A DNA stretch of 64,000 nt from an uncultured Clostridia bacterium. Lineage in GTDB: Bacteria > Bacillota > Clostridia > UMGS1883. Below are positions 47,104 through 59,852 of the stretch, piece by piece; the stretch's first letter is position 1, and each line of letters begins with the position of its first letter. The stretch is taken from contig CANPZO010000002.1 of NCBI GenBank assembly GCA_947589005.1, positions 71,713 to 135,712 on the forward strand, written 5' to 3'. The notes below the pieces were generated by a model, which made no database searches, had not been told where the DNA came from, and saw nothing but the letters and a program-made list of their open reading frames with translations. Both the position numbers and the translations under genes were made by a program.

Positions 47104-48086
47104 CAGCTCTCGCCCTTCAGCACTTTCTCCATTTCCGCCACCACCGTGCGCAAGGCCCTGTCCATGTCGCCGAACTTAAGCGTGCAGCCCGCGGCGCGGG
47201 TGTGTCCTCCTCCGCCCAGAGCCACCGCCGCGCGGCGCACGTCGTAGTCCTCCTTGGAACGGAAGTTGACCCTTATCTCGTCCGGCCCACGGTGGGAAAG
47301 AAAGGCGCTCATCACGACGCTGTCTATCTCCCTCGGGAGAGAGGCCAGCGCCTCGGTGTCGTGATTGTTGGCCCCGTATTTTTTATACATTTCGTCGGTG
47401 ACGTAGGCCGTGGCTATCTTTCCGCCGCAGTGAAGCTCTACGGTGTTGATGGCCTCGCCCTGAAGCTTTAGCTGGCGGAAGGTCTTGCGGTCGTAAAGCT
47501 GCTCGCAGAGCCAGGCGGTGTTTACGCCCATGTCCATTATCTCCGCCGCTATCCTGAGAGTGTGGCCGGTAGTGGAGGCATACTTGAACGAGCCTGTATC
47601 GGCGGAAACGGCGCAGTAAAGCCATTGGGCAATTTCCGTTGTGAGCGGAATGTCCGCGGCCTTAAGCATATCGTAAATTATTTCCCCCGTGGCGGGGGCG
47701 TCGGGGTCTACATAGCAAAGATGGGCGAAGCCCTCCGGACCGCCGCCGTGGTGGTGGTCGATGCAGAGCCTTTTTCCGTGATTGGCAAAGGCGCGGGCCC
47801 TGCGTCCGAGGCGGCTGCCCTCGCCGCAGTCCACCGCGCAGAGACAGCCGTACTTAAGTTCGCCCCCGCCGTAGACGCTCACTTGAGTGCCGAAGCAGAG
47901 CATATTCTCGGACAGCGGCTCGTCGGTGATTATGTCGCAGCTCACGCCCCTGTCCCGCAGCGCCGTCCGGAGGGCAAGACAGCTCCCCAGACAGTCCCAG
48001 TCGGGGTTTACGTGGGTCAAAAGCCCCACGCTTTCGGAGGCGAGGAGGTTTTCAATTATCTCCCTCATCTGTTCCCGGGTCTCCAT
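47103..48086 (-). CDS. nrnA: DHH/DHHA1 family phosphoesterase (NrnA-like)
   Basis: THVNPDWDCLGSCLALRTAL; CIDHHHGG; C-terminal GGGGHTRAAGCTL. Confidence 0.92.
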   Translation of the reverse strand: METREQMREIIENLLASESVGLLTHVNPDWDCLGSCLALRTALRDRGVSCDIITDEPLSENMLCFGTQVSVYGGGELKYGCLCAVDCGEGSRLGRRARAFANHGKRLCIDHHHGGGPEGFAHLCYVDPDAPATGEIIYDMLKAADIPLTTEIAQWLYCAVSADTGSFKYASTTGHTLRIAAEIMDMGVNTAWLCEQLYDRKTFRQLKLQGEAINTVELHCGGKIATAYVTDEMYKKYGANNHDTEALASLPREIDSVVMSAFLSHRGPDEIRVNFRSKEDYDVRRAAVALGGGGHTRAAGCTLKFGDMDRALRTVVAEMEKVLKGES

Positions 48087-48441
48087 CGGCGGCCTCCTCC
48101 TTAATTATCTTGTGCAGCAGCTCGTTTATGTGGGCTCCGTGCTCTATGGAGTCGCTGGCCTCAAAAATCACCTCGGGAGTGGTGCGGAGCCGCACACGGT
48201 CCCCCAGTTCCCGCCGTATAAAGCCGGCGGCGCTCTTAAGCCCTTTCAGGGCGGCGGCCTTTGTCTCGCTGTCGCCCATGACGCTTATAAGGACCTTGGC
48301 ATAGCGCAGGTCGCCGGAGACCTCCACCGCCACGACGCTGGTCATCAGCGGGATGCGCGGGTCCTTGAGCTCGCGGATTATGTCGCCCAAGGCCCGCTGT
48401 ATCTCGCCGGATATCCTGTCTGTCCGCTTAAAACTTGCCAT
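48052..48441 (-). CDS. rbfA: 30S ribosome-binding factor RbfA
   Basis: RTDRISGEIQRALGDIIRELKDPRIPLMTSVVAVEVSGDLRYAKVLISV; lies between infB and nrnA. Confidence 0.94.
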   Translation of the reverse strand: MASFKRTDRISGEIQRALGDIIRELKDPRIPLMTSVVAVEVSGDLRYAKVLISVMGDSETKAAALKGLKSAAGFIRRELGDRVRLRTTPEVIFEASDSIEHGAHINELLHKIIKEEAADGDPGTDEGDN

Positions 48442-48474
48442 TTATATCATTCTTTCTGTGACTGTAATTGCCGA

Positions 48475-50736
48475 TTACCGTTGTACCTCTTCCATTATAT
48501 AGCACTCCACGTTGTCGCCTTCCTTGATGTCGTTGAACTTTTCGAAGGACATACCGCACTCGTAGCCGGCCTGTACCTCCTTGGCGTCGTCCTTGAAGCG
48601 TTTAAGCGAGCTGAGCTCGCCCTCGTGAATAACTATGCCGTCCCGAACGATGCGGACGCCGCAGCCCCGCTGTATCTTGCCGTCGGTGACATAGCTGCCG
48701 GCGATGGTGCCCACGCCGCTGACCTTGAAGGTCTGGCGTATCTCCGCGTGACCGATGACGCTCTCCTTGAAGGTCGGGGCCAGCATACCCTTCATGGCGG
48801 CCTCTATTTCCTCTATGGCCTCATAAATTACACGGTACATCCTCATGTCCACCTTGCCGGTTTCCGCCGCGCTGCGGCCGCCGGCGTCGGGCCGGACGTT
48901 GAAGCCGACTATGATGGCGTTGCTGGCCGAGGCCAGCGAAACGTCGCTTTCGGTTATGGCGCCCACGCCGCCGTGAATTACCTTGACCTTGACCTCGTCG
49001 TTGCTGAGCTTTTCCAGACTTTGGCGGACGGCCTCCACGCTGCCCTGCACGTCGGCCTTCACTATGATGTTGAGCTCCTTGGCGGCGCCCTCCTTCATGC
49101 GGTCGAAGAGGGTCTCCAGACTTACGGCCTGGGTGACCTTCTGACTTTCGGCTTTCTGCTTCTGCTTGCGTTCCTCAACCACGGCTCTGGCGGCGCGCTC
49201 GTCGTCAACGGCGTAGAACAGGTCTCCGCCGTCGGGCACCTCGTTAAGTCCCACTACCTCCACGGGCGTGGAGGGGGCGGCGGATTTGAGCCGGCGGCCC
49301 TTTTCGTCCACCATGGCCCTTATACGGCCCACGGCGGTGCCGGCGACTATGATGTCTCCGACCTTGAGGGTGCCGTTCTGCACCAGAACGGTGGCCACGG
49401 GACCGCGGCCGCGGTCGAGCTTGGCCTCGATAACCGTACCCTTGGCCTTGCGGTTGGGATTGGCCTTCAGCTCCCGCATCTCGGCGGTGAGGATTACCAT
49501 CTCGAGCAAAGAGTCGATGTTTTTCTTCTGCTTGGCGCTGACCTCGACGCAGATGACGTCGCCGCCCCACTCCTCGGGAACGAGGCCGTGCTCGGTGAGC
49601 TCCTGCTTTACCCGCTCGGGGTTGGCGCCCTCCTTATCTATCTTGTTGATGGCTACTATAATGCTTACGTTGGCGGCCTTGGCGTGGTTGATGGCCTCGA
49701 TGGTCTGAGGCATGATGCCGTCGTCGGCGGCCACCACCAGAATGGCGATGTCCGTCACCTGAGCGCCGCGGGCGCGCATGGCCGTAAAAGCCTCGTGTCC
49801 GGGAGTGTCAAGGAAGGCTATGGGGCTGCCGTTGATGTTGACCATGTAGGCGCCGATGTGCTGGGTTATGCCGCCGGCCTCGGATGCGGTCACGTTTGTG
49901 GAGCGTATCGCGTCCAGCAGGCTGGTTTTGCCGTGGTCAACGTGGCCCATTACCACCACCACGGGCGGACGGGGGACAAGGTCCTTCTCGTCGTCGGGGG
50001 TGTCGTTAAAGAGCTTTTCCTCGGCGCTGACGATGATTTCGCGCTCGACCTCCGCGCCCATTTCCTCGGCCACAAGAGAGGCGGTGTCGTAATCTATGGT
50101 GTCGGTGACGGCGGCCATAACGCCCAGAACTATCAGCCTCTTTATTATTTCCGTGGGGCTGACTTTCATTCGCGAGGCCAGCTCGCCCACGGATATCTCG
50201 TCGGGAATGAGCACGTGTATTTTTTCCTGCTTTACCTTTTTCTTGTCGCGGCGCAAATCCTCCTCGCGGCCGCGCTGATTGTTGTTTTTGCGGCTCTGCT
50301 GGCTCTGGTTGTTGTTTTTCTTCTTTATCTTCTGCTTGCCCACGACGCTGTCCTTGATGTCCGGCGCGAGAGCCTCGGCCTTTTCCTTGGCAAGCTGCTT
50401 CTCCATGTCGATGACGTTGGCGCGGGTGTCCACATAGCGGCGGGTCTTTTTAGGCGCGGCTTCCGCGGCCTGCTGGGGCCGTTCCTCCTTTTTTGCCTTG
50501 GGCTCGGGAGCGGGCTTGGGCTCCTCCTTGGGACGGCTCTCCTCGATGTACTGCTCTATGGGCGTACCGTCGTCATATTTCTGAGTGTAAAATTCCAGAA
50601 CTATGTCCATTTCCGCCTGTTCCAGGCTGCTCTGAGAATTTCTGTTCTTTCCGATATATTTGGTAACCAGGGCGGCAACTTCCTTTGCCGGTACCTCTAT
50701 GGCCTTGGCTACCGCGCTGACCTTTGGTTTATTCAT
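48475..50736 (-). CDS. infB: Translation initiation factor IF-2
   Basis: [41 protein letters not shown]; start chosen at ATGAATAA overlap with the L7Ae gene. Confidence 0.97.
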   Translation of the reverse strand: MNKPKVSAVAKAIEVPAKEVAALVTKYIGKNRNSQSSLEQAEMDIVLEFYTQKYDDGTPIEQYIEESRPKEEPKPAPEPKAKKEERPQQAAEAAPKKTRRYVDTRANVIDMEKQLAKEKAEALAPDIKDSVVGKQKIKKKNNNQSQQSRKNNNQRGREEDLRRDKKKVKQEKIHVLIPDEISVGELASRMKVSPTEIIKRLIVLGVMAAVTDTIDYDTASLVAEEMGAEVEREIIVSAEEKLFNDTPDDEKDLVPRPPVVVVMGHVDHGKTSLLDAIRSTNVTASEAGGITQHIGAYMVNINGSPIAFLDTPGHEAFTAMRARGAQVTDIAILVVAADDGIMPQTIEAINHAKAANVSIIVAINKIDKEGANPERVKQELTEHGLVPEEWGGDVICVEVSAKQKKNIDSLLEMVILTAEMRELKANPNRKAKGTVIEAKLDRGRGPVATVLVQNGTLKVGDIIVAGTAVGRIRAMVDEKGRRLKSAAPSTPVEVVGLNEVPDGGDLFYAVDDERAARAVVEERKQKQKAESQKVTQAVSLETLFDRMKEGAAKELNIIVKADVQGSVEAVRQSLEKLSNDEVKVKVIHGGVGAITESDVSLASASNAIIVGFNVRPDAGGRSAAETGKVDMRMYRVIYEAIEEIEAAMKGMLAPTFKESVIGHAEIRQTFKVSGVGTIAGSYVTDGKIQRGCGVRIVRDGIVIHEGELSSLKRFKDDAKEVQAGYECGMSFEKFNDIKEGDNVECYIMEEVQR

Positions 50737-51067
50737 TGGCCGATCCGTCCTTTCCATTAAGATCATACTTTAAATCATATTTTTTCGCTGCGGCGGCAAA
50801 GCTGTCGTCGCATACGCAGACCACGGGGACATTCTTTTTACCTATGCTGCGGCTGAGCTCCGCCGTGGTGGAGTGAAACGCCAGCGGTATTTTGTACTCC
50901 CGGCACACGGCCTCTATCCGCCGCCGGTTGGCCGCGCCGATGTCCTCCGCCGCGACCATGAGGCGGGCGCTGCCCTCCTCGGCGCTGCGCACGGCGCTGT
51001 ATGCCCCGGCGCTCAGCTTTCCGGCCCGCATAGCGAGGCCCAAAAGACCGAGAAATCTGTCTGTCAT
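50729..51067 (-). CDS. L7Ae/YlxQ family ribosomal protein
   Basis: [54 protein letters not shown]; nusA-infB operon position. Confidence 0.9.
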   Translation of the reverse strand: MTDRFLGLLGLAMRAGKLSAGAYSAVRSAEEGSARLMVAAEDIGAANRRRIEAVCREYKIPLAFHSTTAELSRSIGKKNVPVVCVCDDSFAAAAKKYDLKYDLNGKDGSANE

Positions 51068-51074
51068 AAGCTGT

Positions 51075-51326
51075 TCAGTCCTTTAATTCCGTTACGGCGG
51101 CCTTTATCTCTCCGGGGACGGCGCCCTTGAAGGCCCTCTCCAGTCCCCTGACCTTTTCCAGCCGGGAAACACAGTCGCCTTCCCGACACACATAGGCGCC
51201 CCTGCCCGGCATCTTGCCGGTGGGGTCGAGGGCGAACACGCCCTCCTTGCTGCGCACTACGCGAATAAGCTCCGCCTTGTCCTTCATTGCGCGGCAGACC
51301 ACGCACATTCTCTGGGGCCGTCCCAT
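51075..51326 (-). CDS. YlxR/RnpM family nucleic-acid-binding protein
   Basis: RMCVVCRAMKDKAELIRVVRSKEG...DPTGKMPGRGAYVCREGDC. Confidence 0.93.
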   Translation of the reverse strand: MGRPQRMCVVCRAMKDKAELIRVVRSKEGVFALDPTGKMPGRGAYVCREGDCVSRLEKVRGLERAFKGAVPGEIKAAVTELKD

Positions 51327-51335
51327 GGCGGCCTC

Positions 51336-52397
51336 CTATTCTTCCGCCGTCTCCGCCTCGGGAGCGGGGGCGGGAGCGTCGCTCTTTATGTCTATCTTCC
51401 AGCCCGTGAGCCTTGCGGCCAGACGAGCGTTCTGCCCCTCCTTGCCGATAGCCAGCGAAAGCTGATCCGCGGGCACCAATACCAGGGCGGTCTTGGCGGA
51501 CTCGTCTACGTCCACGCTTATCACCTGGGCCGGACTGAGGGCGGCGGTAATGTACTGGGCGGGGTCCTCGCTGTACTGCACTATGTCTATTTTTTCACCG
51601 GACAGCTCTTCGACCACCGCGCCCACTCTTGCGCCCTTCGGCCCTACGCAGGAGCCCACGGCGTCGACGTTTTTGTCGTCGGAGTATACGGATATCTTGC
51701 TGCGGCTGCCGGGCTCGCGGGAGACGTTTTTCACTATCACCGTCCCGTCGGCTATTTCGGGCACCTCCTGCTCAAAGAGCTTGCGCACCAGATTGGGGTG
51801 GGTGCGGCTTATCATCAGGGAGATGCTGCGGGTGCCCTTGTTGACCTCGAAAACAAATACCTTTATCTTTTTGCCGGGATAGTATTCCTCCCCCGGGAGC
51901 TGTTCTCCGGGCATGAGCACCGACTCCGTGGTGCCCAGGTCCACCAGCACGCCCCGGCGGTCCACCTTTTCCACCTTGCCGGTCATTATGCCGTTTTTCT
52001 TTTCGTTGTATTCGTCGTAGATGTTGCCGCGCTCGGCCTCGCGAATTTTCTGCACCACCATCTGCTTGGCGGTGATGGCGGCTATGCGGCCGAACTTGGC
52101 CGGGTCTGCGGATATCTCCACCACGTCGCCCACCTGATACTTGGGGCTGATGGCGCGGGCCTCGTCAAGGCTCATTTCCAGAGCCTCGTCCTCCACCTCC
52201 TCGGTCACCGTCTTGCGGCAGTAAACCTTGATGTCGCCGGTCTTGCGGTCAAGCTCGGCCACGGTATCCGCCGCCTGCCCCAGATGCTTCTTGTACGCGG
52301 TGGCCACCGCCGTCTCCAGAGCCTCGCACATTACCTCTTTTTTGATGTTCCTTTCCTTTTCCAAAAGGTCAAGGGCCAGTAAAAGTTCACTGTTCAT
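51336..52397 (-). CDS. nusA: Transcription termination/antitermination factor NusA
   Basis: NusA_N, S1 and KH landmarks: [74 protein letters not shown]. Confidence 0.97.
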   Translation of the reverse strand: MNSELLLALDLLEKERNIKKEVMCEALETAVATAYKKHLGQAADTVAELDRKTGDIKVYCRKTVTEEVEDEALEMSLDEARAISPKYQVGDVVEISADPAKFGRIAAITAKQMVVQKIREAERGNIYDEYNEKKNGIMTGKVEKVDRRGVLVDLGTTESVLMPGEQLPGEEYYPGKKIKVFVFEVNKGTRSISLMISRTHPNLVRKLFEQEVPEIADGTVIVKNVSREPGSRSKISVYSDDKNVDAVGSCVGPKGARVGAVVEELSGEKIDIVQYSEDPAQYITAALSPAQVISVDVDESAKTALVLVPADQLSLAIGKEGQNARLAARLTGWKIDIKSDAPAPAPEAETAEE

Positions 52398-52418
52398 TTT
52401 TCTGACGCACTCCTAACT

Positions 52419-52877
52419 TTAAAAATCCAGCGAGAGCCTTACGCTCGCGGTCTTCCCTTTTTCAAGCATGACCCGCTTTCCGTCCAGCTCCAGCGAGAGG
52501 ACGCCGTGGTCATAATCCAGCAGCTTCGCCGTAAAAGCCTTGCTGCCCATGAAGGGGGCAAAGGTTTTTATGTCTACGTTCTTCCCGATGGCCTTTTCAA
52601 AGTGCCAGTCCCGGCGGAGCCTGCGGTCCAGTCCCGGGGAGGACACCTCAAAGACGTAAGCGTCCTTGATAAAGTCCGGCTCGGCGTCCAGCAGCTCGTT
52701 CAGCGCCACGCTGACGTTTTCACAGTCGTCCACACTGACGCCGCCGTCCTTGTCGATGTAGAGCCGCAGATAATACTGCCCGCCCTCCTTTACGTACTCG
52801 GCGTCGTAAATGTAAACGCCCTTTTCCTCACAGACCGGTCCCGCCAGCCTTTCAAGCACGGCTTCAGCCTTCGCCAT
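52419..52877 (-). CDS. rimP: Ribosome maturation factor RimP
   Basis: YYLRLYIDKDGGVSVDDCENVSVALNELLDAEPDFIKDAYVFEVSSPGLDRRLRRDWHFEKAIGKNV. Confidence 0.95.
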   Translation of the reverse strand: MAKAEAVLERLAGPVCEEKGVYIYDAEYVKEGGQYYLRLYIDKDGGVSVDDCENVSVALNELLDAEPDFIKDAYVFEVSSPGLDRRLRRDWHFEKAIGKNVDIKTFAPFMGSKAFTAKLLDYDHGVLSLELDGKRVMLEKGKTASVRLSLDF

Positions 52878-52902
52878 GGAAATCAGTCCTTTCTAAAACA
52901 TT

Positions 52903-52925
52903 AGGAGTGGGCCGCGCCCACTCCT
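52903..52925 (-). ncRNA. rimP-leader-like hairpin in the 5' UTR
   Basis: AGGAGTGGGC-CGC... perfect dyad AGGAGTGGGC/GCCCACTCCT between the rimP promoter and start codon; resembles the known Firmicutes rimP leader hairpin from memory. Confidence 0.55.
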
Positions 52926-52938
52926 GTCTACCATAGCT

Positions 52939-52967
52939 ATTATAACACCGTTGTTTGAAAAATGCAA
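52939..52967 (-). promoter_or_regulatory. Promoter of the rimP-nusA-infB operon
   Basis: Minus strand TTGCAT (complement of 52962-52967), 17 bp, TATAAT (complement of 52939-52944). Confidence 0.8.
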
Positions 52968-53007
52968 GTGTTTTTTGAAAATAATGTAAAAAATTTTTCC
53001 GCCCTTA

Positions 53008-53036
53008 TTGAAAAAAAGACAATTATAAGGTATACT
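53008..53036 (+). promoter_or_regulatory. SigA promoter of polA
   Basis: TTGAAA (53008-53013), 17 bp, TATACT (53031-53036). Confidence 0.7.
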
Positions 53037-53208
53037 ATAGTAAAGGCAGCGCCGCGCAAAGGCCGGCAAGGGGCTTTGCGCCCGTCTTTTTCGCGTGTTT
53101 TCTTATTGGGGAAATACCTCGCCGTTTTCGTAATCTCGTTAAAAATCTGCGGCAGAGTATGGGCGTTATGCGGCACTGTCTAAAAACGATACAGCGGAGA
53201 TGATTTTT

Positions 53209-55710
53209 ATGGCGTCCAAGCTCATCATAATAGACGGCAACAGCATCATAAACCGGGCCTATTATGGCATCAGGCCCCTTTCCACCGCGGACGGTATTCC
53301 CACAAACGGCATATTGGGCTTTATGAATATTCTGCTCAAGCTTCGGGAGGATTATGCCCCCGACTGCCTCTGCGTGGCCTTTGATTTGAAGGCCCCCACC
53401 TTCAGGCACCAGATGTATAAGGAGTATAAGGCCCAGCGCAAGGGTATGCCCGACGACCTTGCCGCCCAGATGCCCCACCTTAAGGAGCTGCTCTCCGCCA
53501 TGAACATACTTCAGCTCTCCATGGAGGGCTACGAGGCCGACGACATCATCGGCACCGTCAGCAGGATATGTCTGGACAGCGGCGTCTGGTGCGGCATAGC
53601 CACCGGCGACAGGGACGATTTGCAGCTGGCCGGGCCGTGGACCCATGTGCTTTTGACAACCACCGGCTATGGCCGCACCACCACCGAGGTCTACGACGAT
53701 AAGGCCGTGATGGACAAGTACGGCGTGACCCCCGAGGAATTCATCGCCGTCAAGGCCCTCATGGGCGACCAGAGCGACAATATCCCCGGCGTGGCCGGCA
53801 TAGGCGAAAAGTCCGCCTTTGAGCTTATAAAGAGCTTTCACTCCCTTGACGGAGTTTATGAAAACATCGACGACCCCTCCATCAAAAAAGGACAGCGCCA
53901 AAAGCTCGTTGACGGCAGGGACATGGCCTATTTCTGCTACGAGCTGTGCAAAATAAAGCGCGACGTGCCCATAGATTTCACTCCCGAGGCGGCGGAGATA
54001 AGGCCCTTTAACGGGGCGGAGCTCACCGCCAAGCTGGAGCAGCTCGAGCTGCGGCGCATTGCAGAACGTCTGGATATACCGGTGGAGGAGACCGCGCCCG
54101 TGGCCGAGGCGGAGACGAACCGGGCCGGAGAGACCGAGATATCCGCCGCGGAAAGGGCCGACGAGCTGGCCTTCCTCTTGGAGGACGGAGAGGTGCTTTT
54201 CGACCTTGACGGCAGGACATGGGCCGCCGCCCCCGACCGGCTCCGCGCCGCCCTTGAAAGCGGCTCCAAAAAGATAACCCACCGCTGGAAGGCCGCCAAG
54301 CACGCCCTTGCGGACATGGGCATAAATTTGTCCGGCCAATTTTACGATACCGAGATAGGCGAGTATATACTCGACCCCCAGCAGTCCGTCTACGACCTGC
54401 GCGAGCTGTGCCGCCGCCAGGGGCGTCCTTACGGCCCCTCGGCCCTGAAAGCCGTTATGGAGGCTCAGCTCAGGAGCATAGAGGAGCGCGGCCAGACGAG
54501 CCTGCTCTACGATATCGAGCTGCCATTGGAGGAGGTGCTTTTTTCCATGGAGCAGGAGGGCTGCAAGATAGACACCGGACAGCTTGCGGCCTTCGGTCAG
54601 ATGCTTGGCGAACGCATCGCCGGTCTGGAGCAGACCATCTACTTCATGGCCGGAGAGGAATTCAACATCAACTCTCCCAAACAGCTTGGGACCGTCCTCT
54701 TTGAAAAGCTGGGCCTGCCCGTCGTTAAAAAGAGCAAGCGCGGCTACAGCACCGACAGCGCCGTCATGGAAAAGCTCCGCGGCCGCCACGAGATAATCGA
54801 CTATATCATGGAATACCGCCATGCCGCCAAGCTGAAAAGCACCTATACCGACGCTCTTTTGCCCCTTGTGGACGGGGAGAGCCGCGTACATTCCAGCCTT
54901 AACCAGACCGTCACCGCCACCGGTCGCATCAGCTCCGCCGAGCCAAACCTCCAGAATATCCCCGTCCGCACCGAGCTCGGGCGTGAGATACGCAAGATGT
55001 TTGTGGCGAAGGAGGGCTGCGTGCTGGTGGACGCCGACTACAGCCAGATAGAGCTTCGGGTGCTGGCCCACATTTCCGGTGACGAGAATATGTGCCGGGC
55101 CTTCCGCGAAAACGAGGACATACACAAGATGACCGCCATGCAGGTCTTTGGAGTGCCGGATTTCTGCGTCACGCCGGAGATGCGCGCCCGGGCCAAGACC
55201 GTAAACTTCGGCATAATCTACGGCCAAAGCGACTTCTCCCTGGCCGGCGAGCTGAAGATAACCCGCAGGGAGGCCAAACGCTACATCGACAGCTATTTTG
55301 AAAAGTACAGCGGCGTGAGGGAGTATATGGACGGCACGATAGCCGCCGCCAGGGAAAACGGCTATGTTTCCACCATTTTCGGCCGCCGCCGCTATGTGCC
55401 CGAGCTTTCCGCCCGCAACTTCAACCTCCGTTCCTTCGGGGAGCGCGTGGCCATGAACACCCCCATTCAGGGCAGCGCGGCGGACATAATAAAAATCGCC
55501 ATGGTAAGAGTCTGGCGCGCCCTCAAGGAGGAGTGCCCGAACTCCCGGCTTATACTTCAAATACACGACGAGCTTATCATCGAGGCGCCCACGGACGAGG
55601 CGGAAAGGGCCGCTCAGGTCCTCCGCCGTGAAATGGAGGGCGCGGCGAAGCTCAGCGTGCCGCTTGTGGCGGAGGTAAAGAGCGGCCACAGTTGGTACGA
55701 GACCAAATAG
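53209..55710 (+). CDS. polA: DNA polymerase I
   Basis: 5' nuclease domain (IIIDGNSIINRAYYGI) and family A polymerase motifs (VLVDADYSQIELRVLAHISGD; RARAKTVNFGIIYGQSDFSLAGEL; LILQIHDELIIEAP). Confidence 0.97.
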   Translation: MASKLIIIDGNSIINRAYYGIRPLSTADGIPTNGILGFMNILLKLREDYAPDCLCVAFDLKAPTFRHQMYKEYKAQRKGMPDDLAAQMPHLKELLSAMNILQLSMEGYEADDIIGTVSRICLDSGVWCGIATGDRDDLQLAGPWTHVLLTTTGYGRTTTEVYDDKAVMDKYGVTPEEFIAVKALMGDQSDNIPGVAGIGEKSAFELIKSFHSLDGVYENIDDPSIKKGQRQKLVDGRDMAYFCYELCKIKRDVPIDFTPEAAEIRPFNGAELTAKLEQLELRRIAERLDIPVEETAPVAEAETNRAGETEISAAERADELAFLLEDGEVLFDLDGRTWAAAPDRLRAALESGSKKITHRWKAAKHALADMGINLSGQFYDTEIGEYILDPQQSVYDLRELCRRQGRPYGPSALKAVMEAQLRSIEERGQTSLLYDIELPLEEVLFSMEQEGCKIDTGQLAAFGQMLGERIAGLEQTIYFMAGEEFNINSPKQLGTVLFEKLGLPVVKKSKRGYSTDSAVMEKLRGRHEIIDYIMEYRHAAKLKSTYTDALLPLVDGESRVHSSLNQTVTATGRISSAEPNLQNIPVRTELGREIRKMFVAKEGCVLVDADYSQIELRVLAHISGDENMCRAFRENEDIHKMTAMQVFGVPDFCVTPEMRARAKTVNFGIIYGQSDFSLAGELKITRREAKRYIDSYFEKYSGVREYMDGTIAAARENGYVSTIFGRRRYVPELSARNFNLRSFGERVAMNTPIQGSAADIIKIAMVRVWRALKEECPNSRLILQIHDELIIEAPTDEAERAAQVLRREMEGAAKLSVPLVAEVKSGHSWYETK

Positions 55711-55723
55711 GGGCGGTGAGGAT

Positions 55724-56293
55724 ATGGCCGATTTCATTCTTGGCCTTACGGGGCTTACCGGCGCGGGGAAATCTCTCGCCGCTGAAATGCTGCGCGGGCG
55801 CGGCTTTTACGTGATAGACGGCGACGAGGTGGGGCACAGGGTCACCGCCCGCCCCGAGATTTTGGAAAAAATAAAGGCCGCCTTCGGGGACGGCGTCCTG
55901 AACTCCGACGGCGGCCTTAACCGCCGCGCATTGGGAGACATCGTGTTCTCCGATGCGGAAAAGCTAAAGATACTCAACTCCATCACCCACCCGGCCATCA
56001 GGGAGGCCGTCCTGCGCGAGGCGGGGGAGACCGCCGGTCCGGTGGCCGTAGACGGCGCCGCGCTTAAGGAGTGCGGCCTGACGGAGCACTGCGCCGCGGT
56101 CTTTCGCATAACCGCCCCCGAGGAGGTGCGAAAGCGCCGCATCATGGAGCGTGACGACCTCACCGAGGAGCAGGCCATGCGCCGCATACGCGCCCAGACC
56201 GACCGCTCCGACGGCTGGATAGACGTGGATAACGGCTCCACCGTGGAAAATCTGGAAAAAAATCTGGACAGGGCTTTGCGGGGAATAATGTAG
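55724..56293 (+). CDS. coaE: Dephospho-CoA kinase
   Basis: LGLTGLTGAGKSLAAEMLRGRGFYVIDGDEVGH; RIRAQTDRSDGWIDVDNGSTVENLE. Confidence 0.93.
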   Translation: MADFILGLTGLTGAGKSLAAEMLRGRGFYVIDGDEVGHRVTARPEILEKIKAAFGDGVLNSDGGLNRRALGDIVFSDAEKLKILNSITHPAIREAVLREAGETAGPVAVDGAALKECGLTEHCAAVFRITAPEEVRKRRIMERDDLTEEQAMRRIRAQTDRSDGWIDVDNGSTVENLEKNLDRALRGIM

Positions 56294-56426
56294 CGGGTGC
56301 CCGCTGCGCAAGTGAGGAGTTACCGCGCAGGAACTTTTTTTGATAAAATAACGGGCTGTAAAAAAGGTTCTATACTATAAATAGCGGTGTCCCCAAAACC
56401 GTCTCTCAAAAAAAGCAAAAAAAGAG

Positions 56427-56448
56427 GGGACGGCACAACTGCCGTCCC
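56427..56448 (-). terminator. Terminator for the minus-strand gene 56498-57532
   Basis: Minus strand GGGACGGC-AGTTGT-GCCGTCCC followed by CTCTTTTTTTGCTTTTTTT. Confidence 0.75.
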
Positions 56449-56497
56449 TGATTTAGTTGTTCATCGAGCCATAAAATGTACGTCCCCAAATGGCTCA

Positions 56498-57532
56498 TTA
56501 TGGAGATGTTACATAAACCGTATTTGTTTCTTCGTCCCATTTTACGTCGAAGCCCAGACTTTCATACGCCGCTCTCAAAGGCAAATAATCAGGATAAACA
56601 GGCACTTCGATTATTTTAACTTCACCCCCGCAGATTTCCGTCGCAGTATCTGAATTATTATCCGTATAATACTCCATTATTATGAGCTCGCCCGTATAGG
56701 AGTTTGCAACAATTCGTTTTGAAGTTTCAACATATTCCCCAAACTCTTTTTCGCAATATTCCCCCTTTGCGTCAAGGTATTTTTCATTACACTGGACTGG
56801 GTACATATACTTTATTACTAATGAGTCATACGTGATTGGCTGAGCATACTCGAGCAAAGGTAAAAAACTCATTCCTTCTGTTTCTTTGAATTGGCGAAAT
56901 GAAATGTATGTCATTCCGTTGTACAGTACGCAGTCTTCGAACTTTACTCCGTCAACATATACATCAATTTTTTTGCCTGCTTCAGCCAATGAAATTTCCG
57001 GGACGGTTATTTTGGGTTTTCTGAAACTATACCGTCCATATCCGTCCAAGTCAGCGGCATAATAGTCTATCGGGGTTTCAAAAAGCGTTGTATCTTCTGC
57101 AACAAAAATATCCAGAGGTGTTTTAACGTAATACTTTTTGAAATGTTCGATCATATTGTTCGGCATTTCTTTTATTGATGCCGGAAAAAATACTCTTTTT
57201 AAATTAACATTGCCCATAGGTCCTATTACATAACGATAACGTCCCGTCTGCCACATCGCAAAGCTCTCGTCTATATATTCCACGGGCTTGCCCTCCAATT
57301 CTGATGGTATGTTCAATTCCTCAGTTTCATCAGGGAAAGTTACGCTGAAAAGATTTATTGACCCGTTTTCAACGGTATAAGAATATATAGGGTCTGTCAT
57401 TGCAAAAGATGTAATCGACAATATTTCTGCAAAAAATATAGTTACAGTTACAATTCCCACGGCCCGTTTACATATTGACGAGTATCGCAGGAGCCGGGGC
57501 CCTAATTTTTTAATAATCATATCTTTTACCAT
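56498..57532 (-). CDS. Secreted protein of unknown function with C-terminal copper-amine-oxidase-N-like domain
   Basis: N-terminal TM/signal; C-terminal DYLPLRAAYESLGFDVKWDEETNTVYVTSP; AT-rich relative to neighbours. Confidence 0.65.
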   Translation of the reverse strand: MVKDMIIKKLGPRLLRYSSICKRAVGIVTVTIFFAEILSITSFAMTDPIYSYTVENGSINLFSVTFPDETEELNIPSELEGKPVEYIDESFAMWQTGRYRYVIGPMGNVNLKRVFFPASIKEMPNNMIEHFKKYYVKTPLDIFVAEDTTLFETPIDYYAADLDGYGRYSFRKPKITVPEISLAEAGKKIDVYVDGVKFEDCVLYNGMTYISFRQFKETEGMSFLPLLEYAQPITYDSLVIKYMYPVQCNEKYLDAKGEYCEKEFGEYVETSKRIVANSYTGELIIMEYYTDNNSDTATEICGGEVKIIEVPVYPDYLPLRAAYESLGFDVKWDEETNTVYVTSP

Positions 57533-57642
57533 ATCCTAATTCCTCTCTCAATTTTGCAGCCTATTCCAGATGTATTATGTTCCTCAGATGGCCAATAAGT
57601 TACAATACTACGAGTGAGTGCATCATTTTCGGATAGAACGAC

Positions 57643-57668
57643 GGCGGCTTGAGGGCAAGCCGCCCTAC
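57643..57668 (+). repeat. Short palindromic repeat GGCGGCTTGAGGGCAAGCCGCCCTAC
   Basis: Identical to 30408-30433. Confidence 0.85.
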
Positions 57669-57766
57669 ACATTTACCGCCGTATTGACATCGCCGGGGGC
57701 CCTACGGCGCTTAAGGTCGAATTTACGGTGACAACAACGCCGCTCAAGGCCGCCGTACCGCAACTC

Positions 57767-59776
<2,010 letters not shown>

Positions 59777-59852
59777 TCATAAATTTGCAAGCATAAAGTT
59801 GGCTTCGGGAAAATAGAATTTACTGTAAATCATATTACGGGGTGAGGATGAC

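Noticed and set aside
47887-50760. 957-aa plus-strand ORF opposite infB
   Set aside because: Shadow ORF produced by GC-rich codon usage of infB; His/Gly/Leu-rich nonsense.
53035-55737. 900-aa minus-strand ORF opposite polA
   Set aside because: Shadow ORF of polA; no recognisable motif.
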